60,000 bases of DNA from Polytrichum commune (GCA_950295325.1 OX485805.1:38615501-38675500), one strand, 5' to 3'. Shown: positions 10,672 to 23,125, counted from the first letter of the stretch. Notes: generated by a model from the letters alone, not told the origin. Numbers and translations: made by a program.

Positions 10672-13355
10672 ATGGTGTCGCAAGTATTGAAGACTGATGC
10701 TCATTGGCCGCCCTTGGAAGAGAGTATGGGACAAGACCGATTTGCGCTCACTTCTGATGGCTTATCGTCGTCGTCTCTCCCGGCGCCCCAGCCAATGGAT
10801 GGCTTGCAGAACACTGCACCCCCTCCGTTTCTTACCAAGACCTATGATATGGTGGATGATCCGGCCACCGACGCAGTAGTCTCCTGGAGTAGTGGGAACA
10901 ACAGCTTTGTAGTGTGGAATCCTCCCGAGTTCGCACAGGAGCTTCTTCCTAAGTATTTCAAGCATAACAACTTCTCCAGTTTTGTTCGCCAACTCAATAC
11001 TTATGTAAGTAATTCTCGTACTTTGAAATCCCGGAGTTCCTTCGTCTTTTGTGCATCGGGCACTAATCGCTTCGTATCCTTATCCTGACCATCGGCTAAT
11101 GGATCCTGAGTCTGTCTTGTCCGAGTCCAATCGTTGTAGATTAAGAGTTCGATTGGGTCTAACATGCTTCGATTCTAGCTCATGTTGCTCTAGTTGTCTT
11201 AAATGTTTCCAAATTTGTTAGGCAATATCACGGCGTGGTTTCAGGTTATATTCTTCTCCTGGAGTTTTTCATGTTGTTACTTCATGTTTTTCATGTTTCC
11301 TGGAGTACTACTGAAACAGAGTCATCTGTGATCTGGAGACATCAAGCAGAGCTTTCTGACCACCTTTTTATATGTAAAGGCTGCACTCTATCTGTCAGAC
11401 GGAGCATCAATTTCGGTTTGTCCAGCAAAGGTTGGGCAACGGTTGTTTCTCCTCTGTGAAGGCAATGGAGAAACGCTGCTGAAGTTGATGCAGTGAGTAT
11501 TATAAGGAGATACATATGCTGTACTCCCTGATGATATGTTGGTCTTCTTCTCAAGAAAGAGTCACAGTTTTCAAAATTTGAATTGAATAAATCTCATGTG
11601 TCTTGTTATGGTCCAGGGCTTTCGAAAGGTGGACCCAGATCGTTGGGAATTTGCAAATGAGGGATTCTTGCGAGGCAGAAGAGACTTGCTGAGAGGGATA
11701 CATCGTCGTAAACCGGCAACACATTCCCAGCAACCACCACAACAGCAACAACAACCGCAAAGTGAGCAAAGCTCTGCAGGGCCGTGTGTGGAAGTTGGAA
11801 AAATTGGGCTGGAAGGAGAAATTGAAAGGCTTAAGAGTGACAAGAATGTGTTGATGCTGGAGCTGGTGAGGTTGCGTCAGCAGCAACAGAATACAGAACG
11901 AGAGTTGCAGGTATGCTAATTGTTCATATCCTTGCTTTCAATTGTTCAATTTACATTTCTCATATGCCAGTTCAATTCAGGGATTTCCTAAATTTCGTTC
12001 TATATATACCCTGTGGCAGAAGAGTGCACATGTATCATATTAGCCATACATATGGCTTTTAGATATCTATAGGATGGTGACCTCAAAGTGAATCCCAAAA
12101 TTCTCTGGGAATGCCATTATCTGCCTGTTAAATTTCCCAGGATTGGAGTGTCATGATGTATAGTCAGTTGTGCCTTACTAGTGAATGGTGCTGGATGTTG
12201 GGAATATTTCTGTTACTCACTATGTTGTTTGATGGTTATGCAGTCTATGGGGCAGCGTCTTATAGCAACAGAGAACAGACAGCAGCACATGATGTCCTTC
12301 CTTGCCAAAGCTATGCAAAATCCAAGCTTCCTTGCTCAGCTTATGCAGCAATCTGAAAGCAATAAACGACTGGCAGCAACTGTTAGGAAGAAACGGCGAC
12401 TTCCCAAACAAGATGGGGGTGAAGAAGACTCGCTCAGCAATGATGCACAACCTGAGGGTCAAATAGTGGCCTTCCAGCCAAATAGTACTGTTGATCCTAA
12501 TGGAACTCGGGCTATGATAATGCAATTTTTTAATTCTACTGATGCCTCATCTCCCAGTCTTGATAGTGGACCACTGGAGGCTTTGTTTAGGGATCTTGGA
12601 TCAGCTCCCTCTGGACAAGATGTTGCATTGAATCGACAATCAGGTGTTACCCTCACTGAGATGAATATTTCAGGGCTTGCAGATTCTCTGCCTGTAAATC
12701 CTCTGGTTAGAGATGTTGCAAAGGAGCCTCTGGATCTTCCTCTACCAAGTTTGCGGATTCCAAGATTAGAAGGTACACATATCTGCGGACAACTTTTTGG
12801 AACATGGAATGCTGTTTTTGTTTGTTGTGGAAAGAGTGAGAAATTAACAAAAGTGTGTTTACAAGGCTACAATGTGGGCTTGGTGATTCTGGTGAAGGGA
12901 AGTGTTGACTGTCATTTTTAAAGACTTCTTTCTTAACACCTTGGACGTGTGTAACAGGTGCTTTGAGCTTGGAGAATGGCAATAGGTATCCAATTGAAGA
13001 ATCAAAGGTCAATGGAGAGATGAGTGGCACAGATTCTATGGAAATTAATGGTGATGCGGGTAGACTGCCACCTGAGATGGAGGAGGAAAGCTCCAACATT
13101 GGAAGCCCAGCTGTCTCAGCATCCGGGACAAATGATATATTTTGGGAGCAGTTCTTAAGTGGTAGTCCTGCAGTTACAGACCATGAACTTGATTTGGGCC
13201 CAACAGAGAATGAATCCGATGGTGTAGACAGCATTGCAGGAGGAGCTGAAATTGTAGGACATGAACATGATGTTGGGCAAGTAAAAGATTGGTGGCATAG
13301 TAAGTCAAACGTTGACCAATTGGCCGACAGAATGGGGCAGCTTGCACCTGGGTAG
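10672..13355 (+). CDS. HSFA1-like: Class A1 heat stress transcription factor, four exons
   Basis: This gene encodes a trimeric nuclear activator that binds heat-shock elements. The inferred coding exons are 10672-11004, 11617-11910, 12244-12772 and 12958-13355, all with GT/AG borders and matching phase, giving 517 residues. The DNA-binding domain spans about 51-144 ([28 protein letters not shown], then [17 protein letters not shown] across intron 1, at the position conserved in plant HSFs). A Q-rich linker leads to the HR-A/B coiled coil (about 165-235). The nuclear localisation motif RKKRRLPKQ is at about 257-265. The acidic AHA activation motif DIFWEQFL is near 445-452 and the leucine-rich export motif [11 protein letters not shown] is at the C-terminus. 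The start at 10672 is chosen as the first ATG in frame; an upstream in-frame GTG is not needed. The frame is intact, with no stops. Introns 2 and 3 are additional to the single DNA-binding-domain intron usual in seed-plant HSFs. Confidence 0.93.
11005..11616 (+). other. HSF intron 1 (inside the DNA-binding domain)
   Basis: The intron begins GTAAGT after codon 111 (Tyr) and ends in a GTCCAG acceptor. Retention would add about 27 codons and then a stop, giving a truncated DNA-binding domain. It contains no recognised element. Confidence 0.85.
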
Positions 13356-15900
13356 GACGGAGGAGGATAGGTACTAACACTTTGGTGATGGTAAATACTC
13401 CTCAACAATCACTACTGGATGAATCACCAGTGTTTTGGTAGGTCATTAGGTTGGTTTAGCAGGCACGATGTAGAAAGGATGCTCGATTCAGTATCTTGAG
13501 AGGCTACTCACTGGCAGATTAAAGATCGGATCCATGAGTTACAAGTACCTGAGTTTGTACCAACACATAGCCTCATCCAAGGCTAGGAAGTTTTGGGCTT
13601 CAGTGCATACATAAGGTCTCAAGTATATCCTTGTCCTGAATTTTGTATAGTATCAGCAGGTCCCTGTGATCAAGGTTATGAGAACATGGGTTTTCCCACA
13701 TCCAAAGTTGATCACTGGACTGTCTGAATAGCATTGGAATGACAAATGCAGGAAGCATGTCTATTGGTACTTTGTATATTCAAAAAATTCTGCTCTTAAA
13801 TTTTCCTGCTTCCTCTAGTGCAGTTGCAGTGAACTGGACTCTCATTGTATATTGCAATGTAGACTTGTCTGATTTCCTTACTCTCTTCAAATGTCTGCGA
13901 GAAAAAAGACCGAATTTGAGACTTGAAGATATATGTGTCATATCTTTCAGAGCTACATTTGAGCCTTGAAAAATTGTACCTTGCATGACCTCCTTGGTTT
14001 GGTTCAAAACCACACGCTCTAAGGCCTCTTCCATCTTCCACCCATTAGTTTCACTCCAATAATGGTGTGGATTTTTCTTTAATTTTAAGGTTTCAAATAG
14101 CACATACATTTGCTCATTTTCTGTGATTGGTCTACCTCAAATCTACAAGTGGAAAAGAGTGGCAAATTGTATTTATTTTCTTTTTCCTATCTTTAATTAT
14201 AGACTTACCCACCTGGACACGGATGTTGTCGGTGGGAATGGCAACAAACAACCTTTCATTTTAGTTATGGTTGGAGTTATGAATTGTGTACTTTTCTCCA
14301 ATAGGTACTCCATGACTTAGTTTCTTGGATATCTTTCCCCCTTGGTGTTTCCATAATTTGTCATACTTGGCCACCACAAATTTTAGAACACATGTTGCAA
14401 ATCACTTTGGTTACTTCATTTTCCTTTTAAATAGGCTCTGCCCAAGGAAAAAGATGCAACCAAAGGAGCTGGAATTGACAATTCTTATAATATGACTAGT
14501 TCTTAGGGGTGTGGTCACCAATGGGAGTTGTTTGTTCCTCACTACCCTCAAGACTAGTAGAAGGAACAAGAACATTAGAGGGAGGTGTTTGGCTTGTGCT
14601 AGCAACATTTGGATCTACTCTAGAGAATAATCTACGAAATTTTAAATCCTTGGGAGGGACCAAAGGTAGAGCCATGGTTTTGGCATTGGCTATGGCCAAG
14701 AGGATGGAACAATACATCGAAGAAGAAGAAGAAGAAGAAGAAGAAATAGTTGTGGAAATAACAACAACAAAGGCTTAGAGCTCACAAGGAGTTGTGAAGC
14801 AATGTCCACCACCTATCAAATATCACTATATTCGTTAATCGGAGACTTTGGAGAATCTCAAAATAAATGCAAATGGTTTAATATCTGGTTCGATTTCTCA
14901 TTGTGATGACATGTATTTGTGCCAATTTGGTTAGTGTTGTCCACGCAAATCAATATAATAAGTTACATTGAATATATATGTGTTTTTTTCTTGTTTTTTA
15001 TTTGAAAACCATGTCCTTAAGTGGTCTCAAAATCATGAAAAAGTCTCCAATTACCGAATATAGTGTTAAATGCTTGATAGCAAGTGACCACAAGTGCCAC
15101 CACCTACAAGGAAGAAGGTGAGAGCATTAGAAATCAAAAAGGTAAGAAGGAAACCCAAGAACAAAATCAAAAAATCAAAACATTGACAAAAACAAGAACA
15201 AGGATGAAAACATCAATGCCAATGTTGAAAACTTACCTTTCAAATTCAAAATTTGAAGCTCATAATCCGCCATAGAAACCTAGTAGATTGCCACATACTA
15301 GTTGTGGATCACCACCATTATGTGAATGATTATGGCATATTGGCAATGGCGGCTATGGCCGCTCACCTCCGTCCTGCATCAAATATGGGCATGGTAGGCA
15401 ACAACAGGTGCAAGGAGGGATAGAGGAGCAATGCAACGGCGACGGCACCAATGCAATAGCAAAGCAAGTGAGTAGGAGGGGGGGGATTGTAGGTGGGAGG
15501 AGTGTGACGAGGACGCCGCCAACAAGGACGGCAAAAAAGGCCAAGTGAATAACAACAACATAAAAAGGTAAGCAAAGGGAGGGCGCAAGTAGCAATAGCG
15601 CAATGAGGATGGAAACAATGCGGGGATGGGGGGAGCATGGTGGGGATGGGAGTATGCAATGAGGATGGCGTCAATGCAATGGAGGTAATTAGATAAGGAA
15701 GGGGCCGTAGGTATTAGGAGCATGACAAGGACAATGACAACATGAGTGCAACGACAAAGCAAGAACACAACGACAAAGCATGAGTGCAACTAAGACGTTA
15801 TGAACGCAATGACAAAATAGGTAAGCGGGGTAGCACGGTGTGGAATAGTCTTTAGATCACCACGTAGTTGGAAAAAAATGTTTGTCCATAGTGTGTAGCA
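13356..15900. other. HSF 3' flank and gene-free stretch
   Basis: The first few hundred bases are probably the HSF 3'-UTR. Beyond them the sequence is AT-rich with no recognisable gene. A GAA triplet run at about 14719-14742 creates a poly-glutamate frame, and 15.36-15.83 kb is a low-complexity A/G-rich block (GCAATGACAA- and GACAAG-type words) that opens long but meaningless minus-strand frames. Confidence 0.5.
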
Positions 15901-16268
15901 CATTGTGACATAACCAAATGAGTGGATACTCCAACACGTGACCAAGTAAGGTGTGAGGCCTAAACCCCCACCCTTATGCGTCGTAGTCCAGGTGGAAGTT
16001 TAAGGCTCACATGCCTTCGCTTGGTTAGCTCAATACTCACTAACCCAACACTTCAGAATTCCAAACACCAAACAAACACCCAATCCTTTCACTTGTTTAT
16101 TTATTTTTGTTGGTGAGAAGGTGGAGTGTTTACAAACACACGTCCTTCTCAACCCTTATCCCACAATGCAACAATTTGCATGTGCTAATCCCCTTACCCC
16201 TAATCTAATTTCACACATGTAATGCTAATCCATCCAACTAATCCCATTAACTATGGACCCTAATGGCC

Positions 16269-16296
16269 AACCCCCTAACCCCCTAACCCCCTAACT
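16269..16296. repeat. Short CCCCCTAA tandem run
   Basis: Three consecutive copies of an eight-base CCCCCTAA unit occur here. The unit resembles, but is not identical to, the plant telomere repeat CCCTAAA. At three copies it is more likely a local slippage product than an interstitial telomere. Confidence 0.6.
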
Positions 16297-16309
16297 AGTA
16301 AATCCCTGG

Positions 16310-16970
16310 TGTTGGTTTGTTAGCCTTCGGCACCCTGTCCAGAGGTCCCCTGTCTCACCCGGAACCCCCCCTGTATTGGCCAGCTCTCGGCCTCGGCCTG
16401 CCACGTTTACTGCTGTCTTCAGCAGCTGCCTCTCTGCAGGGGTCCTTCCTCCAGCATTCCATCCTCTTCGCACCAACTCCTCGGCACTTCCACTTTGCCG
16501 GACCCTCCTCCTCTGCACTTCCACCTCCATCCACAACAACTGCCACCCCTTCAATCAGTTGAGGCTGCCGCGCAACTAGAATTTCGTTTAGACTGTAATG
16601 CTGCCTGCAATCAATTTCAGCATCTGCATCTAGACTGCAGATTCCGCTTCAACTCCACCCATCCCATCTTGAGGTTGCGCCCAGGTTTGAGCTTACCACA
16701 GGTGCCTCCTTGCACAAATCAGTAAATAATTCCCACCCAACCTATGATTCCAACACCCTCTGCTGCGGGGCCTGCCCTCTTGGCGGCGCCTCCAGCAGCC
16801 GAACCAAGAAGAAGAAGAAGATTGGAATTCGGAGTTCGAGCATTCCAGGCCTCTCCGGGCCCTGAGATCCCGGTCCTGATCCGTTCGTGAAGCAAACCCC
16901 CCCCCCCCAAACCTTAAATAAGCACCTGCCATGCTCAATAAAGCCAATAACCATGCCCCTCCCGAGGCCT
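16310..16970. other. C-rich block of unknown origin
   Basis: A sharply bounded C- and CT-rich segment, markedly richer in G+C than both flanks, contains a C10 run near 16899. Several overlapping frames on both strands are open, as expected from composition, and none has a recognisable domain. It may be a captured 5' leader or a CpG-rich gene fragment. It lies just upstream of the LINE remnant on the same block of low-gene DNA. Confidence 0.35.
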
Positions 16971-17261
16971 AATGCCGCTAAAATCTCAATTTACTAACAC
17001 AACCTCCTACTAATTCTTTTAACCCCCTTACTTTACCCAAAAGTCTCCCTAACACATAAAACCCCATAAATAACCACGAAACTAAATTTCAACTTAACCA
17101 CAAAGCTTGCACTCTTTTTAAGTTTTTGAATAGCTAAACTGATTCCAAAATCCTGTCACCATAGCCATTAGGGATTAATAACATATGTGGGCACCATTTT
17201 GGGCTCACATAAGGTCACAATTGTGCCAATTTTACACTTCAATGAACTATAACTATATACT

Positions 17262-18176
17262 ATGCCATACTGGCTCAATGGGGTCCCAACAGGTTCCCAC
17301 ACGGGTACTATACGCAATCTACAAACATACATCAACAAGGAACACATGAACCAAGAACTAAAACGAGCCCAATCCAAATTCACATATATAGACAAATGGA
17401 CATCCAATGATCAAATCAACCATAAATTCTCCAACCAATTATGGGAAAACCCCGAGACCACAGACGCCCAAATTGCACAAACCTTAAAATTTTGATACGC
17501 CCAATATATGGGTAACCACCGTAAAAATATCTTCTGGCCCAACTTATACCCAAACCCGCAATGTACAGTATGCCTCAATAATACCATAGACACATGGCCA
17601 CATCTACTCTCTACATGCTCAAACCCACACATAAAAGGAGTGCGTATAGCATGCCATAACAAAGTCCACCAAATCGTACATACGCTGCAATCAAACAAAT
17701 ACACTCGATACTATACACTCATAAATGCATGCAACCAAAACTCTAGACCACAAGACAACACAATCCCACAATGGCTACTCCAATGCACATGCCCCACTAT
17801 ACCATGCACGTGCCTAGCTAGACTTAGACCGGACATACTGTGCGTACTCGGCGCTCCCACATATAGCCAACCCCCGTAACACTGACCTCACCAAATGTCA
17901 TACAATTCATAGAATTCACCTATTGCCACGAAAAATACCCAAATAATGCACACAATGAAAAAACCGCTAAATACAACCCACTCATACAAACACTTCAAAC
18001 ATCCGACTGGCAAGTCAACCCTCTCATCACCATCATAGCAGGTGTTAGAGGGGCTATTCACAAACAACCAATTAAAGACTTAGAAAAACTCAAAATACCC
18101 AAAAATAAGATCAAATCACTTATGAAACATATACAACCAAATTGTCATTAAATACCTCACATATCTAGTGCTAAAC
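17262..18176 (+). pseudogene. LINE 3' end: RT zinc knuckle plus restriction-like endonuclease
   Basis: This is the decayed C-terminus of a non-LTR retrotransposon polyprotein. The frame from 17262 runs through a TGA at 17493-17495 to 17879. It contains a CTVCLNN...HLLSTC zinc-knuckle pattern typical of the region after reverse transcriptase, then RPDILCVLGAP. A frame change follows, and from 17900 the reading continues with IQFIEFTYCHEKYP, NEKTAKYNPL and AGVRGAIHKQPIKDLEKL. One more shift gives KYLTYLVLNKRKLDN before the end near 18176. The RPD plus E...K..KY arrangement fits a PD-(D/E)XK restriction-like endonuclease rather than the AP-endonuclease of plant L1 elements. The reverse transcriptase core upstream is missing, as expected for 5' truncation. 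Confidence 0.75.
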
Positions 18177-19870
18177 AAAAGGAAACTAGACAACAAATAA
18201 CCCCCAATAGACTACCCCTAGATGTTAGGTATTGCGCTTATCTTGAGAACCAAAGGAGCCCACCTTCCGAGAGGAAGGAAGTACCCTTACGGTGACACTT
18301 GGTAACACATGAACACGGCACAAAGGAATGGGCTCTCATTCACGTCGGTGTACAAACCAAACCCCGACGTTACTTTTATTTATTTAATTTATTTATAAGG
18401 CATTGGAAGCAAGTGTTGCATGGCACTCGTGGTCCAACATTCTCACAGTCATGAGGTGTTTGACAACATCATAACATATTACCTATTCAAGTAGCACTTT
18501 GTCCCATGATAAAGATGGGGTATAACCAAGATGGGTGCCACAAATGGATGTCCTCATATGTATACAATGAACAATGTTGTGGTGGTGAGGTTGTTTCACC
18601 TCATGGTTCAAAGTCATTCAAGTGAAACACCCCCCCCCCCCCCCCCACAAAGAGAGAGAGAACTAACAAAAATATTGTGACAAAAAAGAGAAGAAACAAA
18701 GGTAGAAAGGTTGGGGGGGGGGGGGGCATAGGTGCAAAAGGTGAGTATGTAATAGATAAGGTCCCAATGCTAGGGCATGTTGTGAATATTAGTCCGCTTG
18801 AGGATTGATCCACAATCACGGAAGGCCTCAACATGAGGGCCTTATCAAGCATAAATCTCTCCATAGAATTTGTACCACACTCAATTAGGGATTGCATCTT
18901 CAACTCAAGGTCATTTATGGAATTTATCCATCATTGTTTTCCGGTGGGCAATTATGCACCGTAAGGCACTCCATTAACACTTTAAAATTCTTTTGAAGCT
19001 TTATGGTGGGGAATCCCAAGGGAGGTGGCAACCATGGGATGGGTTTGGGGGGGGGGGGGGGAGGAGGGCATGGGGGCAATGATGGTGGATGGGGGGACTT
19101 ATGGGCATGGGTATACATGCATTTGGCGGGTACACATGGGTATGGGGGCCATATGGTTGAATGGGCTTGGGGGCGACCTGTGATACAATTTTTGGTCATA
19201 TGCATGAGTGCAATGGGCTAGGATGTCATGAGTCCAAGCTAGTGTGACCACAATGGATCATGAGAACTTTTGACTTAGAAATTCCGTAAATATTCGAGAT
19301 AACATTGAAATATTTTTCATTGCATGGCTTCCAAATCCACTTGGAATTGTTGATTCAACAAGGTAATTCGCACATAAATTGGATTGCTCAAAGTACCCAA
19401 ATTTGCCGAAGTGTGCACAATAGGTGTGGTTACCTTACCTTGAATTAATTAATGGACCACATGGCAATGTTCAACACCTTTAGAGGGTACCTTGCCTATC
19501 CCCTTCCATAGGAATCGATGCGCAAGTGAGCAAGAATAATACTAAGGTAGAGGTTGGTGCTTAATCCAACACTTTAAGCAATTTAGCCTATTTTGGGATT
19601 ACATTAGATTTTTGGTATGCATGATTGGCTTAGTAGAGTGGCTTAGACATAGTAGAAACAAAAATAAAATATATTACACATCATATGAATATACTACAAT
19701 TTTTTTGAAGTCACTTACCTCTATCTTCCTAATCTGTCCCTAGATTCCATTTTTCCCAATACAACAATTCCCAATACCATCCCAATACTCGCCCAAAACC
19801 ACCCCATTTTTTTTGTCCAAACCGCCCTCACATTAAAACCAACATTACACCCAATGAAAAATTTGAACCC
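18177..19870. other. Gene-free stretch with G/C homopolymers
   Basis: No gene is recognised. The stretch carries a C run of about 17 near 18631-18648, a G run of about 14 near 18713-18726 and a G run near 19028-19042. These runs and adjacent GGT/GGC-rich DNA (19.0-19.16 kb) open spurious Gly/Pro-rich frames on both strands. Confidence 0.5.
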
Positions 19871-19873
19871 TTA

Positions 19874-20452
19874 GGGCCACTTCACACATGAGCCAAGAGC
19901 CGTGACCTTGTAATGGTGAGGACCCTTGACTCTCATCCAAAAGCCGTACCATGGGTGTTGGGAAAACCCTTTTATGTAGTCTTGGGCCCTCAAGCATAGT
20001 GTGAAGTGAGAATGAACCATGTTGTGGGACCATTGCATATTTTGTTGGCGGAAAAAGAGGGGAGAATCTAGTTTAATATAATATGTCTCCAAGTTTATCA
20101 ATTTAAGATAATTACTTGGTAATGTTTGTTTGTCTTGGAATCTGCCATGCAGTCTGTCCTAAAATCTGTCCTACTGGAAAAAAATATTAAAAAAATCCTG
20201 ATCTCCCGGAATTTGCATCAAGCCCACCTCTTGGAGGTGGGTCTGACGCAAATTCCGGTAGACCATGCACCCTTATCCACAACCAGCCATGTACGACTCC
20301 ATGTAGACTTTTCATCTACGAACTTTTCTTTGGGCCTTTAGGCCTTCACCTCCTAGTGTGAAGTGAACTTGGATGGTCTCCGCCTTTTCGACCAATGAGA
20401 GCTCTTACATTGGCATGGTCAAGGGCCTTCAGCATGGTGTGTGAAGTGGCCC
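19874..20452. mobile_element. 579-bp Tourist-like MITE with TTA target duplication
   Basis: The ends are inverted copies: GGGCCACTTCACACAT at 19874 and the reverse complement of GTGTGTGAAGTGGCCC at 20452. The element is flanked by TTA on both sides (19871-19873 and 20453-20455). A three-base TTA/TAA duplication and non-coding interior fit a PIF/Harbinger-mobilised MITE. It contains the strong hairpin at 20206-20258. Confidence 0.75.
20206..20258. repeat. 53-bp near-perfect hairpin inside the MITE
   Basis: CCGGAATTTGC...CCCACCTC pairs with GAGGTGGG...GCAAATTCCGG around a TTG loop. Each arm is about 25 bases with three mismatches. Transcribed in either direction it could fold into a stem of small-RNA-precursor size, but no expression evidence is available. 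Confidence 0.8.
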
Positions 20453-20877
20453 TTATATATAAGGGGCAGTTTACACCATAGACCATGAACTCGTCCCACG
20501 GAAGATGCCTTATTCCGCGGTACGAGTTCATGGTCTACATTTCATGGTCCGAGTTCTTAAAAATTTGATTTACAAAGCCGTTGGGCCCCTCACTAGGTGT
20601 AAACCGAATGTGGACCAAGAGGAATGACCATGTGGCAAGAAGTGGATGTGCTGATTTTTTTAATATAAGCCCAAAAATGGCAGTTTTGGGAAAAAATGAA
20701 GTTTGATCATTCCTTGTCTTCTCTTGGGCTTCACTTGTCTTCACTTCTTGTTAAATGTGTCGAAGATGTGGCTTGCAAATCTTCTCACAACAATTTTTTT
20801 AAATAAAATAAAATGAGCAATTTAATTTGTACATGCTCAATGTAATTTACATGTGACATGTACCTTGTGTTGTCACT

Positions 20878-20900
20878 ACACTAAATAGGATATTTAGTGT
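20878..20900. repeat. Second copy of the ACACTAAATA palindrome
   Basis: ACACTAAATA and TATTTAGTGT surround GGA, giving 10-bp perfect arms. It is similar in sequence and flank to the palindrome at 142-164. Confidence 0.55.
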
Positions 20901-21212
20901 TTGATTATATTTAATGTTGTTACCACCCTACCTTGCTCAACACTAATTTTCAATTCTTTGATAATTAATGTTAGAAGATTTCCCATTGCACTTCTTTTGA
21001 CTACCCTGATCTACAATCACTAAGAGCATCTCCACCGTTGGCGCCAACGGGTGCGCCAACGGTCTACACCGAGAATTTTGGGTTGCGTAGACAGCCACCG
21101 GCGACGCGGCAACAGGCAAACTCTGCCCGTTCACGCCAAAATCACCCCCTTGCCCGCGACCTTCCAGTGAATACTTCTTCACTCCAAACTCCCGAGATTC
21201 CGGGAATCCTAT

Positions 21213-22030
21213 ATGCTTGGACCAATGGTGGTAGGGAGGAAGAAGCCTGCACCCAGGGTGGTAGAGGAAGGAGGGCCTGTGCGACCTGGTGTCAAAGGCA
21301 AGAATTTCTGCAAGGATGAGGAGGAGCAGCTTTGTAGAAGTGTGTTGCATGTGACACAAGATCGCATTGTTGGTAATCAACAAAGAGCACGTGTTTTTTG
21401 GGATCGGATTACCACTCACTACCAAGAGAATCAGCCACATGGACCCCGGCCGCAACGCTCATTGGAGACCAAGTGGGGCACCATCAAACATGACGTCTCC
21501 AAGTTCATTGGTGTCTACTCACATGTGATGCGGTTGAATCGAAGTGGGACGAGCGTTGCAGATACATTGAGGAGGGCGCATGATCTGTACAAGCAGAAGA
21601 ATGAGAAGGGGTCGGATTTCGCATTCGAACATTGCTGGGTATTGCTGAAAGACCACCCGAAGTGGGCAGAGGGCTGAACACATGTGAAGGTTGTGACGCC
21701 GAAGAGGAAGGCGCCTTGTAGCGAGGAGGAATCTGACTGTGTGGATTTGAGCAAGATGGAGCGGGGGTAGGGGTGGGTTCGGAGGGAGGGAGTGTGGCTG
21801 CAGAGGCAACGCGGATTTTCAAGGGGCGCTCGGGAGGCGCCAAACTCGCGAAGGAGGATCAGCGCCAAGGCAAGATCATCGAGGGTCTTCTGTTTGCACA
21901 CGCCGAGGCCACCAATAAATACCTGCGCCTCCGAAGACAGATGGAGTTGAGGAAGCTCCGCAAGCTTCTGGCTGAGAAAGAGGACCGCGATGTGGAGGCC
22001 GCTGCTGCTGCGAGCTCGCTCGGAGCTTGA
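21213..22030 (+). pseudogene. Harbinger Myb/SANT-like accessory protein, broken
   Basis: In active PIF/Harbinger elements this second protein binds DNA and helps the transposase enter the nucleus. The first part (21213-21677) carries the trihelix/Myb-like block around FCKDEEEQLCRSVL and RARVFWDRITTHY, then SLETKWGTIKHDVSKF and the conserved end HPKWAEG. A TGA at 21675-21677 follows, at a place where related proteins continue (probably a former Trp codon). After a frame change the reading resumes at about 21773 with the usual C-terminal helix (KLAKEDQRQGKIIEGL, RRQMELRKLRKLLAEKE) and stops at 22030. It runs convergently with the transposase gene. Confidence 0.85.
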
Positions 22031-23125
22031 TCACCTGGTGCCAAAGGGGATGGACTGCACTCCCAGCGTGATGGAGATGCCAAAGACCAGGTGGGTGATG
22101 AGCACCATCAGCCTGAAGGACACGATGAGCATGTGAACGAGGACATCAACCACTTTGGGCGGGTTGGTGGGGGTGTGAATTTACAAGGAAGGGGTGCTCT
22201 GCATTTTTCTCATAGGGAATTCGGGCGAGGTGTAGTTGATTTCGGAGAGGGGGCCATGGCTGCTGATCAGTGGAGAGCAACTTGGGGATTGAAGATGAAG
22301 GGATTGCATGCTGGGCGTGGTCGTGGTGCGAATTGGTTGGATTTGGAGCACGTAGACCCCCACTAGCCAACTCAATTTAGGAGCTTGGGTGATCAGCAGT
22401 TGCGTAGGCAGTCTAATAGCAACTCGCAGCCAATTGAACTAGATGGATACCAAGAAAATGCAGTAGGCAGTGAACAAAATGTACATTTTGGATTAAGCCT
22501 CCATGGGCAATATCATTGATAAATAAAAATAGTCGACAGGTGCAACCTGACTCGAATATGATATACGAAAAATGCCACATGCAGATTTTTACCTTCTTCA
22601 TCATGTGTATGCACACTAGAGCTGGCTCATGATTTAAGTTTTTGTGTTGTTTTCATCATGCGGAATTCAATCTATTGCACGGCATATTTGTTGGTTGAAA
22701 ATCTTGTAGAATTCTTCCGAGGGAGAGAGGATCAGAAACTATAATATCTCTACACGTAGGATCTGCTCAAGCTCAATCTCGGAATGTATCAGACCTTGAA
22801 TTTGAGAACTAACCGTTTGAAGTTCAAGACTGCAGGTAAATTACTGATCATGTAACTGGTTGGAATTGCAAACACTAGGATCTCTACCGGTTATGTCCAA
22901 AAATCTTTGCGAACACTGGTGCAAACTCATTAGAATCCATGCTACATCTGCAACGAAACAGAAGAGAGGCTTGAAATAGTAGCAGAATGCCCTCTCTTTT
23001 AGAATTTCTCAAGAGCGATCGATTCCTAGAACATCTCCCCTGGATACCAAGAAAATGCAATAGGCAGTGAACAACATGTACATTTAGGATTAAGCCTCTA
23101 TGGGCAATATCGTTTATAAATAAAA

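Noticed and set aside
14509-14778. 89-codon frame with poly-glutamate tail
   Set aside because: The tail is a GAA triplet run and the upstream part resembles no family, so it is probably a microsatellite inside a chance frame.
15353-15789. Overlapping minus-strand frames of 80-136 codons
   Set aside because: They arise from a low-complexity purine-rich plus strand and all three frames are open, as expected from composition.
16269-16296. Interstitial telomere
   Set aside because: The unit is CCCCCTAA rather than CCCTAAA and there are only three copies.
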